DNA of 64,000 bases. Origin: Flavobacterium sp. LC2016-13 (GTDB lineage: Bacteria; Bacteroidota; Bacteroidia; Flavobacteriales; Flavobacteriaceae). Below, in pieces: positions 24,726 to 33,312 of the stretch. The DNA lies in the NCBI RefSeq assembly GCF_009707955.1, contig NZ_WMDQ01000001.1, positions 372,001 to 436,000 on the forward strand, read 5' to 3'. Position numbers and translations under genes: made by a program. How positions within the stretch are numbered: position 1 is the stretch's first letter; every line of letters begins with the position of its first letter. The notes under the pieces were generated by a model, which made no database searches, was not told the DNA's origin, and saw only the letters and a list, made by a program, of their open reading frames with translations.

Positions 24726-25625
24726 ATGACAAAAATCACTATAAGAGAAACTCAAAATCCTACTATCCTAAAGTTCGAATTTGAAGATTTCATCACTCAA
24801 AATCAAAATTTTGAGTTCAAAAATATCGATGAGGCTCAAGCATCACCACTAGCACAACAATTATTTTATCTTCCTTTTGTAAAAACAGTTTATATCTCAG
24901 GAAATTTTATTGCTATAGAAAGATATAGCATTGTAGAATGGGATGATGTACAAGATGCTGTTTCTGAACAAATTGCAGCGTTTGTAGACAAAGGCGGCGT
25001 TATTATTAAAATCGACGAAAATCAAGCTAAAAAACAACCTATTACGGTTTACGGAGAAACAACTCCAAATCCGTCAGCATTGAAATTTGTAGTTAGCAGA
25101 ATGTTAACCAGAAATCCGGTTGAATATAAAAATATCGATCAGACTGCTTCTTCTCCGTTAGCAAAAGAATTATTCAAATTTCCGTATGTAAAAGAAGTTT
25201 TTATCGATGAAAATTATATTTCGGTAACAAAATATGATATCAACGACTGGCAGGAAATCACTTTAGAAGTTAGAACTTTTATCAAACAATTTATTGAAAA
25301 CGGCGGAACTGTTTTAGACGAAAGTTTAATTGAAGTTACAACAAAAAATGATGTTACGAAGGATGAAAATTTTGATAAATTAGATGTTACTTCTCAACAA
25401 ATTATAAATATCCTGGAAGAATATGTGAAACCGGCAGTTGCTGCAGATGGTGGAAATATTGCTTTTGATTCTTATAATGAAGATGACAAAACTGTAAAAG
25501 TTATTCTTCAGGGTGCTTGCAGTGGATGTCCGTCATCTACTTTTACTTTAAAAAGCGGAATCGAAAATATGCTAAAAAGCATGTTGAACGATGAAGGTAT
25601 TAAGGTAGAAGCTTTAAATGCATAA
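24726..25625 (+). CDS. NifU/Nfu-type iron-sulfur carrier with duplicated N-domain
   Basis: The 299-residue protein ends in a NifU C-terminal domain (about 222-297) with the cluster-binding GACSGCPSS motif (Cys265 and Cys268). It therefore carries [4Fe-4S] clusters to target apoproteins in the cytoplasm. In front of it are two Nfu N-terminal-like domains in tandem, about residues 4-98 and 106-200, each with the pattern TxNP(T/S)xLKF, SPLAxxLF and FPYVK or LPFVK. Bacterial Nfu proteins usually have one such domain or none, so the tandem copy is worth noting. It stands alone with its own promoter and terminator. Confidence 0.92.
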   Translation: MTKITIRETQNPTILKFEFEDFITQNQNFEFKNIDEAQASPLAQQLFYLPFVKTVYISGNFIAIERYSIVEWDDVQDAVSEQIAAFVDKGGVIIKIDENQAKKQPITVYGETTPNPSALKFVVSRMLTRNPVEYKNIDQTASSPLAKELFKFPYVKEVFIDENYISVTKYDINDWQEITLEVRTFIKQFIENGGTVLDESLIEVTTKNDVTKDENFDKLDVTSQQIINILEEYVKPAVAADGGNIAFDSYNEDDKTVKVILQGACSGCPSSTFTLKSGIENMLKSMLNDEGIKVEALNA

Positions 25626-25646
25626 AAAACACCTTTAAAAAATATG

Positions 25647-25677
25647 AAAAGCGCTTCAAATGAGGCGCTTTTTTTTA
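25647..25677 (+). terminator. Terminator of the nfu gene
   Basis: AAAAGCGC (25647-25654) pairs with GCGCTTTT (25665-25672), and the right arm continues into a run of T residues. Confidence 0.8.
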
Positions 25678-25783
25678 TTAATGCATATCGTTCTAATTTC
25701 AATAAATTATTTTAAATACACGTTTTTCATATCTTCTAAATAGTTATATTGTTGTTCTAAACTAATAACCAAAAACTAGAACT

Positions 25784-26179
25784 ATGGCATTATCTTCATT
25801 CTTTAAAAATTTATTTGGCTCGGCCAAAGAAACCACTACTGATTTGGCAAATAAAGCCGAAAGCACTTTTGAACAAGCAAAAGAAGAAGCTGCTCCTTTA
25901 ATTAATAAAGCAGAAGTTTTTGCAGAAGAAACTTTCGCTAAAGTTAAAGAAGCTGCTGAACCAATATTGGAGAGTGCTGTAGAATATGCCAGCAAAGCAA
26001 AAGACATTGTAAGCGAATATGTTGAAAAAGCTTCCGATTCATTAAGTGATGTAATCGATTCTGCAAAAGAAAAAACTGCTGAAACAGAAACTGTGGTTTC
26101 AGAAACTGTGGTTGACGCCAGTGAAGAAACTAAAACAGCAACCGACGAAGCTGTTGATAATACTACAGACAAGGAATAA
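25784..26179 (+). CDS. Ala/Glu/Lys-rich helical protein of unknown function
   Basis: This 131-residue protein is made almost entirely of Ala, Glu, Lys, Ser, Thr and Val in an 11-residue-like amphipathic pattern (for example AKEAAEPILESAVEYASKAK). It has no signal peptide after MALSSFFKNLF and no cysteine. The pattern recalls apolipoprotein-, YtxH- or LEA-like helical proteins that coat membranes or act under stress, but I do not recognise a specific family. Its last 35 residues are Thr/Val/Glu-rich and probably disordered. It is monocistronic, between the nfu terminator and the MscS promoter. Confidence 0.65.
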   Translation: MALSSFFKNLFGSAKETTTDLANKAESTFEQAKEEAAPLINKAEVFAEETFAKVKEAAEPILESAVEYASKAKDIVSEYVEKASDSLSDVIDSAKEKTAETETVVSETVVDASEETKTATDEAVDNTTDKE

Positions 26180-26214
26180 AAAATTACTTTTTTTCTTATA
26201 GCAATAAATATTTT

Positions 26215-26222
26215 TATATTTG
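26215..26222 (+). promoter_or_regulatory. -7 element of the MscS gene
   Basis: TATATTTG matches the -7 consensus. Transcription would start near 26229, upstream of the hairpin at 26236-26261, so that hairpin would lie inside the leader of the channel mRNA. Confidence 0.45.
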
Positions 26223-26235
26223 CACTTTTAATACC

Positions 26236-26261
26236 ACCTTCTCACCAGAGAAGGTTTTTTT
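26236..26261 (+). terminator. Hairpin with T tract before the MscS gene: terminator or attenuator
   Basis: A perfect 8-bp stem (26236-26243 with 26248-26255, ACCA loop) runs into seven T residues, 11 bases before the ATG at 26273. It may terminate the upstream transcript, but because a -7 element lies just before it, it could instead attenuate the channel gene. Confidence 0.65.
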
Positions 26262-26272
26262 ATTTTGATAAA

Positions 26273-27085
26273 ATGGAAATGAATTCAACCCAACTTAGCA
26301 ATTACGCGACCCGATTTATTGGCGTATTGCTTGATTATTCCCCAAAATTAATCTCTGCAATCTTAATTTTATTTATTGGCTTATATGCGATAAGATTAAT
26401 AAACAGAATTATTAGAAAAGTAATGATTAAGAGAAATCTTGATCCTACTTTAACCAAGTTTCTTGCTGATATTTTGTTATGGGCTTTACGCGTTTTATTA
26501 TTTGTAACGTTTATTTCAAAACTGGGAATTGAAACTTCGTCGTTTGTTGCCATTTTAGGAGCAATGGGACTTGCTGTAGGTTTATCATTGCAGGGTTCGC
26601 TTTCTAATTTTGCAGGCGGAATGCTGATTATTGTTTTTAAACCTTTTAAAGTTGGAGACACAATTGAAGCGCAAGGCGTTATAGCAACGGTTTTAGAAAT
26701 TCAAATTTTTGTTACTAAGATGCTTACGGGAAATAATCAGACTGTTTTTGTACCAAATGGCGCATTATCTAACGGAACAATTATTAATTATTCGATGCAG
26801 GGAGAAAGAAGGGCAGATTTGACCTTTGCCGTATCTTATGATTCTGATATTAAAAAAGCGAAGGATATTCTTTTGGATGTGTTAAACAAAAATCCTAAAG
26901 TACTTAAAAAGCCTGCTCCTGAAGTTTTTGTAAAAAACCTAACGGCAAGCTCTGTAGAATTTGCAGTGCGTCCGTGGGCGAAAAATGTAAATTACGGATC
27001 TGTTTTTTCTGAAACTTTAGAGAATTGCAAAGCAGCTTTAGACGAAGCAGGAATTGCTATTCAACCTTTTACACTTCAAAAATAA
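26273..27085 (+). CDS. Small-conductance mechanosensitive channel (MscS family)
   Basis: The 270-residue inner-membrane protein has three membrane segments (about 18-42, 60-80 and 88-115). The third is the pore helix, rich in Gly and Ala as usual (GAMGLAVGLSLQGSLSNFAGG). It is followed by the cytoplasmic beta-domain (VGDTIEAQGV, FVPNGALSNGTIINYS) and the alpha/beta cage. MscS channels open when membrane tension rises during hypo-osmotic shock. A second in-frame ATG lies at 26279. The gene converges on tsaB, with 6 bases between the stops. Confidence 0.93.
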   Translation: MEMNSTQLSNYATRFIGVLLDYSPKLISAILILFIGLYAIRLINRIIRKVMIKRNLDPTLTKFLADILLWALRVLLFVTFISKLGIETSSFVAILGAMGLAVGLSLQGSLSNFAGGMLIIVFKPFKVGDTIEAQGVIATVLEIQIFVTKMLTGNNQTVFVPNGALSNGTIINYSMQGERRADLTFAVSYDSDIKKAKDILLDVLNKNPKVLKKPAPEVFVKNLTASSVEFAVRPWAKNVNYGSVFSETLENCKAALDEAGIAIQPFTLQK

Positions 27086-27091
27086 ATAAGA

Positions 27092-27763
27092 TTATTTTTT
27101 TGATGGCGGCGCTATCATAAAATCTTTTAAATAATAAGGTTCAAAATAAGCGACATCTACAGTGTCGCTTTTTTGATATTTATCAAAACTAATTTTACTC
27201 ATTGCTGACGCTGAAGGATATTTGATTTCTTCTAAAAACACAAAATTATCTTTTGTTAAAACCGGTTTGCATTTATCGGCACAATCGCCAACAAAATAAA
27301 CGGTTTCAGTAATAGCTGCAAACGAATTTTCATCAATAACTTCAGCCTGAATTGGTCTTTCGGTTTCTAAATTCGAATTAAAAATGGCACTGTAAACTTC
27401 CATTCTTCTGGCATCAAGCATCGGAATAATTTTTCCAACAGAAACTTTAGCCTGAGATGCTAAAGTTTGCAAAGTATCTACAGCAATTAACGGAAGGTTT
27501 AATGCAAAACACAATCCTTTTGCCGCCGAAACTCCGATTCGTAAACCTGTATAAGAACCCGGCCCCTGACTTACTGCAATGGCAAGTAAATCCTGAACGG
27601 TGATTCCGGCTTCGGCGATTATTTCTTCAATAAAAACATGAAGTTTTTCTGCATGCGAATAGCCTTCTTCTGCAATTTCCTTACATAAAATCGTCTCACC
27701 ATTTTTTGCGATAGAGACTGAACAATTTTTGGTCGCGGTTTCGATATTGAGAATAAAAGCCAA
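27092..27763 (-). CDS. tsaB: tRNA threonylcarbamoyladenosine biosynthesis protein TsaB
   Basis: TsaB is the inactive ASKHA-fold partner that binds TsaD and helps attach threonylcarbamoyl to A37 of ANN-decoding tRNAs. The 223-residue protein shows the family start AFILNIETATKNCSVSI and the signature SQGPGSYTGLRIGVSAAKGL (about 66-85). The start codon is TTG at 27763: no in-frame ATG or GTG lies close upstream, and this start gives the standard TsaB N-terminus. It is the last gene on the minus strand of the export operon region, 27 bases after the small membrane protein gene. Confidence 0.93.
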   Translation of the reverse strand: MAFILNIETATKNCSVSIAKNGETILCKEIAEEGYSHAEKLHVFIEEIIAEAGITVQDLLAIAVSQGPGSYTGLRIGVSAAKGLCFALNLPLIAVDTLQTLASQAKVSVGKIIPMLDARRMEVYSAIFNSNLETERPIQAEVIDENSFAAITETVYFVGDCADKCKPVLTKDNFVFLEEIKYPSASAMSKISFDKYQKSDTVDVAYFEPYYLKDFMIAPPSKK

Positions 27764-27790
27764 AGTAGTAAAGTGTTTTTTATTAAAAAA

Positions 27791-28045
27791 TTATGTAAAA
27801 ATTGAAGTTGCAAAAATAAAGGTTAATAACCAAAATAACAGAAATGCCACACCTAAATTTGCTAATAAAAAGCCTAAATATATAATCAGTCTTTTTTCTA
27901 TTGCAAAATATTTAAATTTATAATTATAATATTCTGTCTTATAGACACTGTAATGCACCCATATCAAATAAATAACTACAGTAATAAAAGCACCTAATAA
28001 ACTGAAAAGCATTTCTGCCGGAACTCCATGTAATGCAATAATCAT
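27791..28045 (-). CDS. Small membrane protein of unknown function
   Basis: The 84-residue protein has two hydrophobic segments, about residues 10-30 and 52-80, joined by a Tyr/Lys-rich loop (VYKTEYYNYKFKYFAIEKR). No family is recognised. Spacing of 9 bases after the adaptor gene and 27 bases before tsaB places it in the same transcription unit. The predicted form is an inner-membrane hairpin, with the charged loop in the cytoplasm by the positive-inside rule. Confidence 0.6.
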   Translation of the reverse strand: MIIALHGVPAEMLFSLLGAFITVVIYLIWVHYSVYKTEYYNYKFKYFAIEKRLIIYLGFLLANLGVAFLLFWLLTFIFATSIFT

Positions 28046-28054
28046 ACTATTGAT

Positions 28055-29347
28055 CTACTTTTTGGGAGCATCCGTTTTTTTAAGCTTCACTTTATCCCCA
28101 GAATTCAATTCTTTAGATACCGTTGTATATGGCCCCGTAATGACAACATCTCCAGGTTTTAAGCCAGACATTACTTCAATATTAGTATCGTCCTGAATAC
28201 CTGTTTTAATGATTGTTATTTTAGCTTTATCATCAACTTTTACAAAAACACATTCGAATTTCTTATCGCTTTTTGGTGTTGCTTTTTTATCTTCGCTTGG
28301 ATCTTCAACTTTAAAATCTTTTACTGCAGTAGTATCTGATTTTACAACAACTGAACTGATTGGCACTGCCAAAACATTTGTTTTTGTTTTTGTAATAATA
28401 TCAACTGTAGCAGTCATTCCGGGTCTGAAAGGTGAATATGCAGCTGGCTGACCTTCTAGTAAATCCTGATATGATTCTTTTAGAATACGAACTTTTACTT
28501 TAAAATTAGTTACCTGATCTGATGTTAATGTAGTACTGGCAGAATTAGAAATACTGGTTACAACTCCTTTAAATTTCTTTTTTAAATAAGCATCAACTTC
28601 AACATTGGCTTCATCTCCAATTTTAATTTTTACAATATCATTTTCGTTTACATCAACTTCAACTTCCATATTGTTTAGGTTGGCAACTCTCAAAAGTTCT
28701 GTTCCCGCCATTTGTTGCGTTCCTAAAACTCTTTCACCCAACTCAACATTTAAAACTGAAATTGTTCCGTCTGCAGGAGCATAAATTAAAGTACGTCCAA
28801 GGTTGTCTTTTGCTTCTGTTACAGATGCAGATGCACTTTGAACATTATAATAAGAGCTTTGTCTTGTCGCTTTTGCAACTTCAAAAGTAGCGATTGATTT
28901 ATCCCAGTCTGATTTTGAAATTACTCCTTTATCGTACAATGTTTTATTACGCTCGTAACTTGCCTTTGCTTCTTTAAAATTTGCTTCAGACTGTGTTAAA
29001 CTGGCTTTTGTTCCTGATAAATTTGCAACTGATCTGTCTAGTCCTGAAGTATATAAATCAGGATTTATTTTTACCAATAAATCTCCTTTTTTAACAACCT
29101 GACCTTCTTTTACATTTAATGCAATAATTTCACCCGAAACCATTGATGAAAGTTTTACTTCAATTTCGGGTTGAATTTTTCCTGTTGCAGAAACGGTTTC
29201 AACAATAGTTGATGCTACAACTTTTGAAATCTCTACTTCTTTTCCTTCATCCTTATTTCCTATTACTCCCGCTTTTGAAAGACCAACTAATATTGCAATG
29301 ATAACTATTGCACCGCCGACTAAGAAATAAATTGTTTTTTTTGACAT
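28055..29347 (-). CDS. Efflux periplasmic adaptor protein (MacA/HlyD-like), second copy
   Basis: The 430-residue protein has an N-terminal membrane anchor (about 6-25), a biotinyl-lipoyl-like domain split by a coiled-coil hairpin (about 60-205, with LDRSVANLSGTKASLTQSEA-type helices), a beta-barrel and a membrane-proximal domain. Near residues 335-375 a highly charged, probably flexible insertion (SEDKKATPKSDKK) interrupts the C-terminal region; the first adaptor of the operon lacks it. Adaptors join an inner-membrane pump to a TolC channel. The gene follows the tolC-like gene by 6 bases. Confidence 0.9.
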   Translation of the reverse strand: MSKKTIYFLVGGAIVIIAILVGLSKAGVIGNKDEGKEVEISKVVASTIVETVSATGKIQPEIEVKLSSMVSGEIIALNVKEGQVVKKGDLLVKINPDLYTSGLDRSVANLSGTKASLTQSEANFKEAKASYERNKTLYDKGVISKSDWDKSIATFEVAKATRQSSYYNVQSASASVTEAKDNLGRTLIYAPADGTISVLNVELGERVLGTQQMAGTELLRVANLNNMEVEVDVNENDIVKIKIGDEANVEVDAYLKKKFKGVVTSISNSASTTLTSDQVTNFKVKVRILKESYQDLLEGQPAAYSPFRPGMTATVDIITKTKTNVLAVPISSVVVKSDTTAVKDFKVEDPSEDKKATPKSDKKFECVFVKVDDKAKITIIKTGIQDDTNIEVMSGLKPGDVVITGPYTTVSKELNSGDKVKLKKTDAPKK

Positions 29348-29353
29348 AGTAAA

Positions 29354-30805
29354 TTATTTTGTGATAATTGGAACGATTGGAATCCCAAAGTAAAATTCAA
29401 GTATTTTTATTTTGAACATGTAATCATATTTTGTTCTTATAACCTCTGATTGTGCATTGGTTAACAATGTTTGTGCTTGTGTGAAATCGAATGAATTCAT
29501 CAAACCTACATCGTATTTTTCTTTTGCATAATTATAAGCCTGCTGTCTTGCTTCTAAAGTTACTGTCGAAGATTCATAGGCATTTAAAGCTCCTTTAGCA
29601 TCTGTAAAAGCAGTATAAACATTACGTTGCAAATCTAAACTTTTTTGCTCTAAATCTATTTTAGATTTCTCTAAACTTACTTTACTTCTTTCAACATTAT
29701 TTCTAACAGAAAAGCCATTAAAAATTGGAACAGAAAGCTGAAGTCCAAATGATTGTCCTTTATTATCATTAAATTGATCTAAAATAGGAGCCGGTCCACC
29801 TAAAGTTGGAGAATAATTCGGTTCTAAAACTGCCTGATTTGTTCCTTCTACATAACCTATTTGTCTTGTTGGGTTTGCAGTATTTAAAGTAGAACCAGTA
29901 ATAATATCTGAATAACTAGCTCTTGTATTAAAATTATAAAAAGCACTCAAAGTTGGCTGATATGCACCTTTTGCAATAATAACATTTCTCTCAGCAATTT
30001 CAAGATTAGTCTGTGCTAATTTTAATTCTGTTCTGGTTTCTTTTGCTTTATTGTAAATATCAATTGGACTTTGTGCCATGATATTGTTTTCGTCTTTTAC
30101 ATCTGTATTGTCGATTACATCAAAATCAGCAAACTCTTTTAACTGTAATAATTGGGCCAAACTTAATTTAGAAATTAATACACTATTCTCTGCAACAATA
30201 ATTGCTTGTTGATCTGTTGCAGCAGTTGCTTTTAAATCATACAAATCGCCACGCGGAATTGTTCCTGCATTTACCATTTCTTCAGAACGGGCCAAACGTT
30301 TTTGATCAATAGCCAGCTGCTCTTTTTTAACTTTTAAATTTTCCTTATTGAAAAGAATTTCTAAAAATGCATTCGCAACATTCAATGAAATATCTTCCTG
30401 CATTTTCGTCAATTGATATTGTGATGCAATGATAGCCAGTTTAGTTCTGCGAAGTGTATTTTGGTTTTGCAAACCTTTATAAAGATCAACACCTACAGAA
30501 GCTCCAATAGATGAATATTGAGTTGTCGAATTTTGAAGCAAACCTGTTGTAATATTTTGATTCAGACCAATGTTCCAGGAATGCGAAGCATTTGCATTTA
30601 CAGAAGGTAGAAAGTTACCTAAAGCACCTCTTTTATCTATCACTGCATTTTTCACATCCAATTCAGATAATTTGATTGTGATGTTATTGTCTAATGCGTA
30701 TCGAACACATTCTTCCAGAGTCCATTGTTTTGGCTGAGTTTGAGCTGACAAAGTCAACCCGCATAACAAAGCAAAAACAAGACTATTATATTTATTTATT
30801 TTCAT
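29354..30805 (-). CDS. TolC family outer-membrane efflux protein
   Basis: TolC proteins form trimeric outer-membrane channels with a long periplasmic tunnel. Starting at ATG 30805, the product has 483 residues and a signal peptide (about 1-20, ending in LSAQ), followed by WTLEECVRYALDNN, the standard start of the mature OEP fold. Two internally related halves of long helices and short strands follow. The frame extends 8 codons upstream to 30829, but that adds a poor leader (MLYFHLKY). It sits between the two adaptor genes of the MacAB-like operon. Confidence 0.93.
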   Translation of the reverse strand: MKINKYNSLVFALLCGLTLSAQTQPKQWTLEECVRYALDNNITIKLSELDVKNAVIDKRGALGNFLPSVNANASHSWNIGLNQNITTGLLQNSTTQYSSIGASVGVDLYKGLQNQNTLRRTKLAIIASQYQLTKMQEDISLNVANAFLEILFNKENLKVKKEQLAIDQKRLARSEEMVNAGTIPRGDLYDLKATAATDQQAIIVAENSVLISKLSLAQLLQLKEFADFDVIDNTDVKDENNIMAQSPIDIYNKAKETRTELKLAQTNLEIAERNVIIAKGAYQPTLSAFYNFNTRASYSDIITGSTLNTANPTRQIGYVEGTNQAVLEPNYSPTLGGPAPILDQFNDNKGQSFGLQLSVPIFNGFSVRNNVERSKVSLEKSKIDLEQKSLDLQRNVYTAFTDAKGALNAYESSTVTLEARQQAYNYAKEKYDVGLMNSFDFTQAQTLLTNAQSEVIRTKYDYMFKIKILEFYFGIPIVPIITK

Positions 30806-30885
30806 ATATTTTAGATGAAAGTATAGCAAGCAAGCTACACAAATTTAACATTTTTTAAAACCAAAAAAACCTTTACAATTTCAAA

Positions 30886-32001
30886 TTATTTTTTTTCTCC
30901 TTCAGTAATTAATCCCTGATTCCAGATTTTAATTTTATCTGTGGCACTAATTCCGCTTTTAACCTGAACATAAATTCCGTCACTAACTCCTAAAACTAAA
31001 TCTCTTCTTTGAAATTTTTGCGGAGCAGTTTCAATTTCAACATAAGGTTTTTGTGTTTTTTTGTCAAATTGAACCAATGATTCTTTGATTGCCAAAACTT
31101 TATCTGCTTTTTCTAAAATAATAGAAGCATTCGCGCTTAAACCGGCTCTAATAAAAGTAGCGTCTCTGTTTTCTAATGAAGCTTTAATTTCAAACTGAAT
31201 TGCACCATTTTCTACTACACCTTTTGGAGCAATATCAGTTAAAACAGCAATAAATTTTTTGTTTTCAATAGCTCCAACTGTAATCTCAATTGGCATTTTT
31301 TCTTTTATTTTTCCAACTTCAGATTCATCTATTTTTCCAATAAAAATCATTCTTCCCACATCAGCAACACTTGCAATTGTAGTTCCTTCATTAAAGTTAT
31401 TACTTTCAATAACCTGATTTCCTACTTTTACGGGAACAGCTAAAACCATTCCGTTTACTGTTGAACGAATTAGTGTATTTGCATAGGTTCCTAATGAAGT
31501 TGTCGTTCCTGTTTTTACAATATCTAAACTTTGTCTCGCTGCCTGATAGTTTTGTTTGGCTTGCGTATAAGTTAATTGTGCAGCATCAAAATCGTTTGCA
31601 GAAATAACATCTTTATCAAACAATGTTTTCTGTCTTTTATAGATTTTTTCCTGATTATCTAAAGCAATTTTAGCGGTTTGCACCTGATTTTGAGTTGTGC
31701 TCACATTCGATACGTTGGCAACAACTCTAATTTTGGCAATCATATCGCCTGCTTTGATTTTTTCACCTGCTTTAATATACACTTGTTCAATAATTCCCGA
31801 GATGTTTGGTTTGATTAGGACTTCTTCATCCGGCTGAATATTACCTGTCGCAATAGTACTTTTTACGATCGTTTTAATTTCTGCTTTCTCCGTTTTAAAT
31901 ACAATTGGAGATTCTTGATTTTTAGCGTATAAATAATATAATGCGCCAAAGAAAACTATAGCAATAAAAATTAAAATGGTTACAGTTACTCCTTTTTTCA
32001 T
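30886..32001 (-). CDS. Efflux periplasmic adaptor protein (MacA/HlyD-like), first copy
   Basis: The 371-residue adaptor has an N-terminal anchor (about 6-25), a lipoyl half-motif (IIEQVYIKAGEKIKAGDMIA), a coiled-coil hairpin (about 95-165) and C-terminal beta domains (PIEITVGAI, AGLSANASIIL). It follows the second MacB-like permease by 43 bases and precedes the tolC-like gene by 80 bases, so it is the likely MacA partner of these permeases. It differs clearly in sequence from the adaptor at 28055. Confidence 0.92.
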   Translation of the reverse strand: MKKGVTVTILIFIAIVFFGALYYLYAKNQESPIVFKTEKAEIKTIVKSTIATGNIQPDEEVLIKPNISGIIEQVYIKAGEKIKAGDMIAKIRVVANVSNVSTTQNQVQTAKIALDNQEKIYKRQKTLFDKDVISANDFDAAQLTYTQAKQNYQAARQSLDIVKTGTTTSLGTYANTLIRSTVNGMVLAVPVKVGNQVIESNNFNEGTTIASVADVGRMIFIGKIDESEVGKIKEKMPIEITVGAIENKKFIAVLTDIAPKGVVENGAIQFEIKASLENRDATFIRAGLSANASIILEKADKVLAIKESLVQFDKKTQKPYVEIETAPQKFQRRDLVLGVSDGIYVQVKSGISATDKIKIWNQGLITEGEKK

Positions 32002-32044
32002 TTTGTTTTTGGTTTAATTCGATTATTTTTTTGATTGATAATTT

Positions 32045-33310
32045 TTATTCTGTTCGTAAAGCATCTACCGGCTTTACATTAATTGCGGTTTGGGCCGGAA
32101 TAAATCCTGCCAATAAACCTGATCCTACTAATATTAATAATGCAACAAATACAACTCCTAAATCAACGCTCGGATTGGCGAACATTGTATTGCTTCCTGG
32201 CGGCATCGAATCTAAAGCCATATTCAGCAATGCGATAATTCCTGTGGCTACAGCAATGCCTAACATCCCTGAAATGATTGTTAAAAAAATAGCTTCTGAT
32301 AAAATTTGTCCGCGAATAGCTGCCGGCGTTGCGCCTAAAGCTCTTCGAATTCCTATTTCTTTTGTACGTTCTTTAACTACAATAAGCATGATATTCGAAA
32401 TTCCGATAACTCCGGAAATCAAAACCAAAGTTCCTACAAAATAAGCAATGATATTTAAAATACTAAAAAGACTTTGCACTTTATTAAACTGCTCGTATAA
32501 ATCAAAATTTCCTACTGCTCTGTCATCTGCAGGATTTATAGAATGCAGTGCTCTTATTTGTTCTAAAATTTTTGGTTTCAAAGAAGTAATTGATGTTTCG
32601 TCTTTTGCCGTTAATGCCATCCATCCTACTTTATCTCCATAATTAAAGGCTTGTTGAAAAGTCGTAAACGGCATAAAGATATTCTTTTGTTCCTGTTCAG
32701 CATTTCCTCCTTGTTGTTTAGATTTATAAACACCAACAACCATAAAATTAATTCCATTTACTTTAACGTACGTTCCAATCACCTCTTCTTCTTTTCCATA
32801 AAGTTCAGAAATAACACCTTTCCCAATAACAGCTATTTTTCGTCTTTCAAGAATATCCTGTTGGTTTATAAAACGCCCTTTTATAATATCCATCGGCTGT
32901 TGTTTAATCAGCTCCGGATAATCTCCATAAATTGTAAAAGAAGAAGTTTTTGTTCCGCGTACTACATTATTTGTCCCGTTAAAATCACCTAATTGATTTC
33001 TTGGAGAAACATATAATAAATCCGGAAAAGCTTGTTTTAAAGCCATTACATCACTATTTCTAAAATCATAGCGACGTGTTTTTGGCAATCCTTTATATGC
33101 TTTTGATGTTGTCTGACTCCACATAAACATTGTGTTTGTCGCAATACCGTCAAAACCTTTTTTAATTCCGTTTTCTAATCCATTTCCGGCTGCAAGTAAT
33201 ATTACTAAAATAAATATACCCCAAAACACCCCAAAAGCAGTTAGAACCGTTCTGAAAACATTGGCTGTTAAAGCCTGTAAAATCTCATCCCAATTATCTT
33301 TATTAAACAT
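32045..33310 (-). CDS. MacB-like ABC transporter permease (second)
   Basis: The 421-residue inner-membrane protein has an N-terminal membrane helix (about 18-40), a large periplasmic MacB_PCD domain (about 45-270) and three C-terminal helices with the FtsX motif (GISNIMLIVVKERTKEIGIR at about 305-325). The four-helix layout and the absence of a fused ATPase show it is a permease half that needs a separate ATP-binding protein, encoded at 34550. The gene follows its paralogue by only 2 bases; the two permeases probably form a heterodimer. Confidence 0.93.
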   Translation of the reverse strand: MFNKDNWDEILQALTANVFRTVLTAFGVFWGIFILVILLAAGNGLENGIKKGFDGIATNTMFMWSQTTSKAYKGLPKTRRYDFRNSDVMALKQAFPDLLYVSPRNQLGDFNGTNNVVRGTKTSSFTIYGDYPELIKQQPMDIIKGRFINQQDILERRKIAVIGKGVISELYGKEEEVIGTYVKVNGINFMVVGVYKSKQQGGNAEQEQKNIFMPFTTFQQAFNYGDKVGWMALTAKDETSITSLKPKILEQIRALHSINPADDRAVGNFDLYEQFNKVQSLFSILNIIAYFVGTLVLISGVIGISNIMLIVVKERTKEIGIRRALGATPAAIRGQILSEAIFLTIISGMLGIAVATGIIALLNMALDSMPPGSNTMFANPSVDLGVVFVALLILVGSGLLAGFIPAQTAINVKPVDALRTE

Positions 33311-33312
33311 AA

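Noticed and set aside
25762-26172. Long Ser/Ala/Val-rich open frame opposite the helical protein gene
   Set aside because: It is the shadow of GAA/GCT-rich codons on the + strand; it has no start context and its composition is an artefact.
32031-32444. 137-codon open frame opposite the MacB-like permease
   Set aside because: It is antisense to a highly conserved FtsX region, has no family match by eye and no promoter or terminator.
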